DNA of 46,048 bases from Onishia taeanensis (GTDB lineage: Bacteria > Pseudomonadota > Gammaproteobacteria > Pseudomonadales > Halomonadaceae), in the NCBI RefSeq assembly GCF_013349955.1, contig NZ_JABVXC010000018.1, positions 1 through 46,048 on the forward strand, read 5' to 3'. Numbering within the stretch: the first letter of the stretch is position 1; each line of letters opens with the position of its first letter. Below, piece after piece: positions 41,761 to 46,048 of the stretch. A program made the position numbers and the translations under genes. The notes under the pieces are model-generated. The model was given only the letters and a program-made list of their open reading frames with translations, was not told the origin of the DNA and searched no databases.

Positions 41761-42534
41761 ATGATCACTAAACATTTATCGCCTGAAATACTCAACCAGC
41801 GCCGTCTTGAGGCTGTTCGCTTACGCCTCGACGGCCAGACAGTGGCTAACACCGCAAAACGCACCGGGCTATCTGCACCGACGATTTCGGCCGCGTGGAA
41901 GGCCTTTAGGGAGGGAGGCTGGCAGGCGGTGCCGGTTCGCCCTCGTGGCCGTCACAAGGGCAACCCCCAGAGACTGGGTGAGACTGAAAGAGAGTTCCTG
42001 TGGCAGCAGCTATCTCGCTGGCCTGCCGATAAAAGCCCTGGCTGGACTAGCCGGGAGCTGGCAGAGGCACTCAGCGATGAGACAGGGCGGAAGGTCTCGC
42101 CGCGCGCTATAGAACACTGGCTGGAGGCGCGGGATCTCAAACCGGCGCCCATGTCACTTGAGACCACGACAAAGCGTTCGCGCAAAGGGCGGTGGCTGCA
42201 TCAGCAAGTACAGCCGGTTCTTGAGCGAGTGCGGAGCCTCGGCGGTGCTCACTGGCAGGGAGGTGTGCGCGTCGTCACAAATTCAGACGGTCGACAGGCG
42301 CGTTGCTACCAGCTGTATGTGCATGGCAAGCGCGGCGTGCTGCATACCTGCCGCTTCGCTTCGCCACCAAAGGCCAGAGACTATATTGAATTGTTCGAGC
42401 GCTTGGCCGATCAAGGCCCCACAGCACTGATTTTCCATGGAGCCTTTTTCAAGGCAAGCGCAGAGATCGCCGCTTGGCTCGAGCAACACACTGATTTTCA
42501 ACTTCTCGGCGTACCGCCCAACAGCAAGCTATAA
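41761..42534 (+). CDS. IS630-transposase-derived winged-helix protein, probably domesticated
   Basis: 257 residues. An N-terminal helix-turn-helix (TVANTAKRTGLSAPTISAAW, residues about 26-45) and a second, winged-helix part (SRELAEALSDETGRKVSPRA) are those of IS630-type transposases. The C-terminal part follows the DDE domain layout, but the strand that should hold a catalytic Asp reads TALIFHGAFFKASAEIAAWL (His in its place), and the frame stops at VPPNSKL, before the final catalytic Glu. Transposition is therefore unlikely. The intact frame, position 51 bases before cysD and divergence from the sulfate-type permease suggest a regulator of sulfate assimilation. The start ATG has no good ribosome binding site. 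Confidence 0.75.
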   Translation: MITKHLSPEILNQRRLEAVRLRLDGQTVANTAKRTGLSAPTISAAWKAFREGGWQAVPVRPRGRHKGNPQRLGETEREFLWQQLSRWPADKSPGWTSRELAEALSDETGRKVSPRAIEHWLEARDLKPAPMSLETTTKRSRKGRWLHQQVQPVLERVRSLGGAHWQGGVRVVTNSDGRQARCYQLYVHGKRGVLHTCRFASPPKARDYIELFERLADQGPTALIFHGAFFKASAEIAAWLEQHTDFQLLGVPPNSKL

Positions 42535-42585
42535 GCGGGCACACAACTACGATAAGCCGCGCATTTACCACCAAATGGAACAACG

Positions 42586-43488
42586 ATGACGACACTCACC
42601 CATCTTCAACGCCTTGAGGCCGAGAGCATCCAGATCATGCGCGAGGTGGTCGCCGAGTCCGAGAACCCGGTGATGCTCTATTCCGTCGGCAAGGATAGCG
42701 CCGTGATGCTGCATCTGGCACGCAAAGCCTTTGCGCCATCTCCTCCCCCATTCCCGCTCCTCCACGTGGACACCCGCTGGAAGTTTCGTGCCATGTACGA
42801 GTTCCGAGACCGGATGGCCGAGGAAGCGGGCATGGACCTGCTGGTTCACATCAATCCAGAAGGCATCGAGAAGGATATCAACCCCTTCACCCACGGCTCG
42901 GCGATTCATACCGATGTAATGAAGACCGAAGGCCTCAAGCAGGCAATGGACAAGTACGGGTTCGATGCCGCCTTCGGCGGCGCGCGTCGCGACGAAGAAA
43001 AGTCCCGCGCCAAGGAGCGTGTTTTCTCGTTTCGCACCGCTCAGCACCGCTGGGATCCAAAGAACCAACGCCCCGAACTCTGGAAGGTTTTCAACACCTT
43101 CAAGCACAAGGGTGAATCAATACGCGTGTTCCCGCTCTCCAACTGGACCGAGCTGGATATCTGGCAATATATCTACTTGCAGAACATCCCCATCGTTCCT
43201 CTCTACTACGCCGGAGAACGGCCTGTCGTGGAACGTGATGGCGCCCTGATCATGGTCGACGATGAACGGATGCCGCTGGAGCCAGGCGAAGTACCCATGA
43301 TGCGCAAGGTGCGCTTCCGCACCCTGGGCTGCTATCCGCTGACCGGTGCCGTGGAATCCGAGGCCGACACTTTGCCGGCGATCATCCAGGAAATGCTGCT
43401 CACCAGAACATCCGAACGACAAGGCCGCGTCATTGACCACGACAGTGCGGCATCCATGGAAAAGAAAAAGCAAGAGGGGTATTTCTGA
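42586..43488 (+). CDS. cysD: Sulfate adenylyltransferase subunit 2
   Basis: 300 residues, the usual length. The PP-loop is at residues about 28-36 (YSVGKDSAVMLHLARKAF), with HVDTRWKF, FGGARRDEEKSRAKER, WNTE-type NWTELDIWQYIYLQNIPIVP and RFRTLGCYPLTGAVES following in the expected order. With CysN it makes adenosine 5'-phosphosulfate from sulfate and ATP in the cytoplasm. It lies 51 bases after the IS630-derived gene, and its TGA overlaps the ATG of cysNC by one base. Confidence 0.97.
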   Translation: MTTLTHLQRLEAESIQIMREVVAESENPVMLYSVGKDSAVMLHLARKAFAPSPPPFPLLHVDTRWKFRAMYEFRDRMAEEAGMDLLVHINPEGIEKDINPFTHGSAIHTDVMKTEGLKQAMDKYGFDAAFGGARRDEEKSRAKERVFSFRTAQHRWDPKNQRPELWKVFNTFKHKGESIRVFPLSNWTELDIWQYIYLQNIPIVPLYYAGERPVVERDGALIMVDDERMPLEPGEVPMMRKVRFRTLGCYPLTGAVESEADTLPAIIQEMLLTRTSERQGRVIDHDSAASMEKKKQEGYF

Positions 43489-45392
43489 TGGCACACGCTT
43501 CCGACATGATCGCCGGTGACATTGAGGGCTACCTCCAGTCACACGAGAACAAAGGACTGCTGCGCTTCATTACCTGTGGCAGCGTGGATGACGGCAAGAG
43601 CACACTGATCGGACGACTGCTGTTCGAATCCAAGCTGCTATTCGAGGATCAATTAGCGGCCATTGAAGCCGACTCACGCAAGTACGGTACCCAGGGCGGC
43701 GACATGGACTTCGCCCTGCTGGTGGACGGCCTGGCCGCAGAGCGTGAACAGGGCATCACCATCGATGTGGCCTACCGTTACTTTTCCACCGACAAACGCA
43801 AGTTCATCGTTGCCGATACGCCTGGGCACGAGCAGTACACCCGTAACATGGTGACCGGTGCCTCGACTGCCGATGCCGCCATTCTGATGGTCGACGCACG
43901 CCACGGCATCCTGACACAGACGCGCCGCCATAGCTTTCTGATGTCACTGATTGGGATACGCCATGTGGTGGTGGCGATCAACAAGATGGACCTGGTGAAC
44001 TACTCGCAGGCGCGATTCGACGCAATCGTCGAGGAATACCGCGACTTGGCCCAGCAACTCGGCCTGGAAAAGATCACTTTCATCCCGATGTCGGCGCTAA
44101 AGGGCGATAACGTTATCGAGCATGGACACCACATGCCCTGGTATCACGGCCCTACGCTGATGGCCTATCTCGAAACCGTCGAGATAGATGAAGCACACCT
44201 GCAACGTACGCCTTTCCGCATGCCGGTGCAGTGGGTCAACCGCCCTAACCTAGACTTCCGTGGCTTCAGCGGGATGATTTCAAGTGGTTGCGTAAAACCG
44301 GGCGATGCGATTCGCGTACAGCCATCCGGCAAGAACAGCACCGTCAAGCGCATCTATACCTTCGATGGCGATCTGGATGAGGCCGTTGCCGGTCAATCCG
44401 TCACCTTGCTGCTGGACGATGAAATCGATATTTCACGCGGCGATGTGATTTCGGGCGTGGATCAGCCGGCTCAAACAGCCGACCAGTTTGAGACCACCAT
44501 CGTGTGGATGCATGAACAAGCACTGCTGCCCGGTCGCCCCTATCTGATGAAGCTCGGTACGCAGACCGTCTCAGCGACCGTCACGGACATCAAGTACCAG
44601 ATTAACGTCAATACGCTCGAGCACACCGCTGGCAAGCAGATGGACCTCAATGCCATCGGCGTTTGCACCTTGAGCCTGAACCGCCCGGTCGCCTTCGACC
44701 CATACAAGGACAATCAGGACACTGGCGGTTTCATTCTCATTGACCGAATGACCAATAACACCGTTGGCGCTGGTATGCTGCACTTTGCACTGCGCCGGAG
44801 CCAGAACATTCACATGCAGCACGTGGATGTCGACAAGCAAGCACGTTCCACTGCCAAGAATCAACGCCCTGCCGTGCTGTGGTTCACCGGTCTCTCAGGG
44901 GCCGGAAAATCGACCATTGCCAACCTAGTCGAGAAAAAACTACATGCCGCCGGCCAACACACCTACCTGCTGGATGGCGACAACGTGCGCCACGGCCTCA
45001 ACCGTGACCTGGGCTTCACCGATGCCGACCGAGTCGAGAATATTCGCCGTGTAGGCGAGACCGCCAAACTGATGGTGGATGCGGGCCTGATCGTGCTGAC
45101 AGCTTTCATATCGCCCTTCCGCAGCGAGCGGCAGTTAGCCAAGGACTTGGTGGATGATGGTGAATTCATCGAGATCTTCGTCGACACCCCGCTTGAAGTG
45201 GCCGAAGACCGTGACCCCAAGGGGCTGTACAAGAAAGCCAGGCGAGGCGAGCTGAAGAACTTCACCGGCATCGACTCTGCCTACGAAGCGCCCGATGCCC
45301 CTGACCTCCACCTGAGAACAGGAGATATGAGTAGCGAAGAGGCGGCGGATGCCGTAATAGAGCACCTTCGGGAGCGTATTCTAATCGGCTAA
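43488..45392 (+). CDS. cysNC: Bifunctional sulfate adenylyltransferase subunit 1 / APS kinase
   Basis: 634 residues. Residues about 1-440 are CysN: GTPase motifs GSVDDGKST, DTPGHEQY and NKMDL, then two beta-barrel domains. Residues about 460-634 are CysC: P-loop FTGLSGAGKSTIA, LLDGDNVRHGLN, and AFISPFRSER with the family Ser. The fusion couples APS formation to its phosphorylation to PAPS. It is the last gene of the operon, followed by a hairpin. Confidence 0.97.
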   Translation: MAHASDMIAGDIEGYLQSHENKGLLRFITCGSVDDGKSTLIGRLLFESKLLFEDQLAAIEADSRKYGTQGGDMDFALLVDGLAAEREQGITIDVAYRYFSTDKRKFIVADTPGHEQYTRNMVTGASTADAAILMVDARHGILTQTRRHSFLMSLIGIRHVVVAINKMDLVNYSQARFDAIVEEYRDLAQQLGLEKITFIPMSALKGDNVIEHGHHMPWYHGPTLMAYLETVEIDEAHLQRTPFRMPVQWVNRPNLDFRGFSGMISSGCVKPGDAIRVQPSGKNSTVKRIYTFDGDLDEAVAGQSVTLLLDDEIDISRGDVISGVDQPAQTADQFETTIVWMHEQALLPGRPYLMKLGTQTVSATVTDIKYQINVNTLEHTAGKQMDLNAIGVCTLSLNRPVAFDPYKDNQDTGGFILIDRMTNNTVGAGMLHFALRRSQNIHMQHVDVDKQARSTAKNQRPAVLWFTGLSGAGKSTIANLVEKKLHAAGQHTYLLDGDNVRHGLNRDLGFTDADRVENIRRVGETAKLMVDAGLIVLTAFISPFRSERQLAKDLVDDGEFIEIFVDTPLEVAEDRDPKGLYKKARRGELKNFTGIDSAYEAPDAPDLHLRTGDMSSEEAADAVIEHLRERILIG

Positions 45393-45413
45393 ACCTTTGT
45401 CAAGTGCAAGCCT

Positions 45414-45445
45414 GAATCGCCCTAGATTAATAGGCAGGGCGATTC
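45414..45445 (+). terminator. Hairpin after cysNC
   Basis: GAATCGCCCT pairs perfectly with AGGGCGATTC (10 bases, 12-base loop) 21 bases after the stop codon. There is no T-run, so it may be a weak terminator or a 3' stabiliser shared with the convergent gene. Confidence 0.6.
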
Positions 45446-45475
45446 AAAGCTAAGAAGAATCCGTGTATATCGCAA

Positions 45476-46048
45476 TTATTGTGCCTTCAGTGACGCCCCG
45501 CGGCCCACGGCGTAGTACATCAGGCCCGCGTCCTTGACGGCCTTCGGCGGGAACAGGTTACGCCCGTCGACCACTACCGGCATGGCGAGCTGCGCCTTGA
45601 GCCAGTCGAAGTCGAGAATCCGAAACTCTTTCCACTCGGTACAGATGACCAGGGCATCCGCGCCCTTCACGGCCTGAATGCGATCGGCCACCAGCACCAG
45701 GTCATCGCGCTCACCATAGAGGCGGCGGCATTCCTTCATGGCCTCCGGGTCATAGGCCTGGACCTTGGCGCCAGCCGCCCACAGTGCCTCCATGACGTCG
45801 CGGCTCGGGGCATCACGCATGTCATCGGTGTTGGGCTTGAAGGCCAGTCCCCACAGGGCAATCGTCTTGCCGGTCAGGTTGCCGTCGAAGGCCTGATTGA
45901 GCTTGGCGAACAGGGTGCTTTTCTGACGACGATTGACGCTCTCGACGGCATTGAGCAGATCGGCCGGGTAATCGACCTCGCTGGCGGTGCGCGCCAGCGC
46001 CTGCACGTCCTTGGGGAAACAGGAACCGCCGTAACCGCAGCCCGGATA
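45476..46048 (-). CDS. ugd: UDP-glucose 6-dehydrogenase, C-terminal part (5' end outside window)
   Basis: About 190 residues are visible. They begin just before the catalytic Cys motif YGGSCFPKD, which is partly read from 46007-46048, and include the family segments KTIALWGLAFKPNTDDMRDA and DALVICTEWKEFR with the C-terminal DGRNLFPP. The enzyme oxidises UDP-glucose to UDP-glucuronate for capsule or exopolysaccharide. The frame is open to the window edge, so the N-terminal NAD-binding domain lies outside. An apparent start near 46006 is only an internal GTG. Confidence 0.95.
   Translation of the reverse strand, partial: YPGCGYGGSCFPKDVQALARTASEVDYPADLLNAVESVNRRQKSTLFAKLNQAFDGNLTGKTIALWGLAFKPNTDDMRDAPSRDVMEALWAAGAKVQAYDPEAMKECRRLYGERDDLVLVADRIQAVKGADALVICTEWKEFRILDFDWLKAQLAMPVVVDGRNLFPPKAVKDAGLMYYAVGRGASLKAQ

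Overview
The window looks like chromosomal DNA of a halophilic gammaproteobacterium, most probably Halomonadaceae (Halomonas or a close relative). This is inferred from moderately high G+C, slightly acidic proteins and the gene repertoire. No rRNA or other species marker is present, so the genus is an inference.

Layout. 0-5 kb: a small helical (phasin-like?) protein, a LrgA/LrgB membrane pair, tRNA-Pro(GGG) with promoter and terminator, then a GT4 glycosyltransferase and an O-antigen-ligase-like protein. 5-7.6 kb: a coiled-coil protein ending in an RNA-polymerase-alpha-CTD-like helix-hairpin-helix domain, and a SatD/DUF3307 operon behind repeated AT-rich operator-like boxes. 7.8-19.7 kb: a dense cyclic-di-GMP block with three GGDEF or GGDEF/EAL proteins, a PilZ plus degenerate HD-GYP protein and a single-domain KaiC-like ATPase; a fourth GGDEF protein lies at 31.4-32.6 kb. 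20-26.5 kb: an XRE regulator, a LysM/solute-binding fusion, an AhpD-like protein next to a 12-bp tandem repeat, an EthD-like protein, a sigma factor/zinc-finger anti-sigma/AraC operon, and a permuted NlpC/P60 hydrolase.

26.9-31.1 kb holds the most unusual locus. It encodes a three-part protein (tubulin-tyrosine-ligase ATP-grasp, PqqD-like domain, HprK-like domain without a visible P-loop), a DoxX membrane protein, two paralogous exported small proteins ending in Glu-Ala or Glu-Gly repeats, and a DinB-fold protein. It reads as a candidate ribosomally synthesised, post-translationally modified peptide (RiPP) system in which Glu-rich tails are ligated or capped. The function is inferred and untested.

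32.8-46 kb: a LysR regulator divergent from a DddP-like M24 protein, a chromate transporter, a sterol-desaturase-like hydroxylase, a polyprenyl-phosphate sugar transferase, an SLC13 permease divergent from a gene that looks like a domesticated IS630 transposase, then cysD and a cysN-cysC fusion (sulfate activation), and the 3' part of UDP-glucose dehydrogenase. Decayed remnants (a HigA antitoxin, an IS5-type transposase, a GAF-type sensor, a truncated gene at 32.86 kb) show repeated local rearrangement. Positions 1-70 and 32775-32844 are inverted copies of one promoter/leader region.
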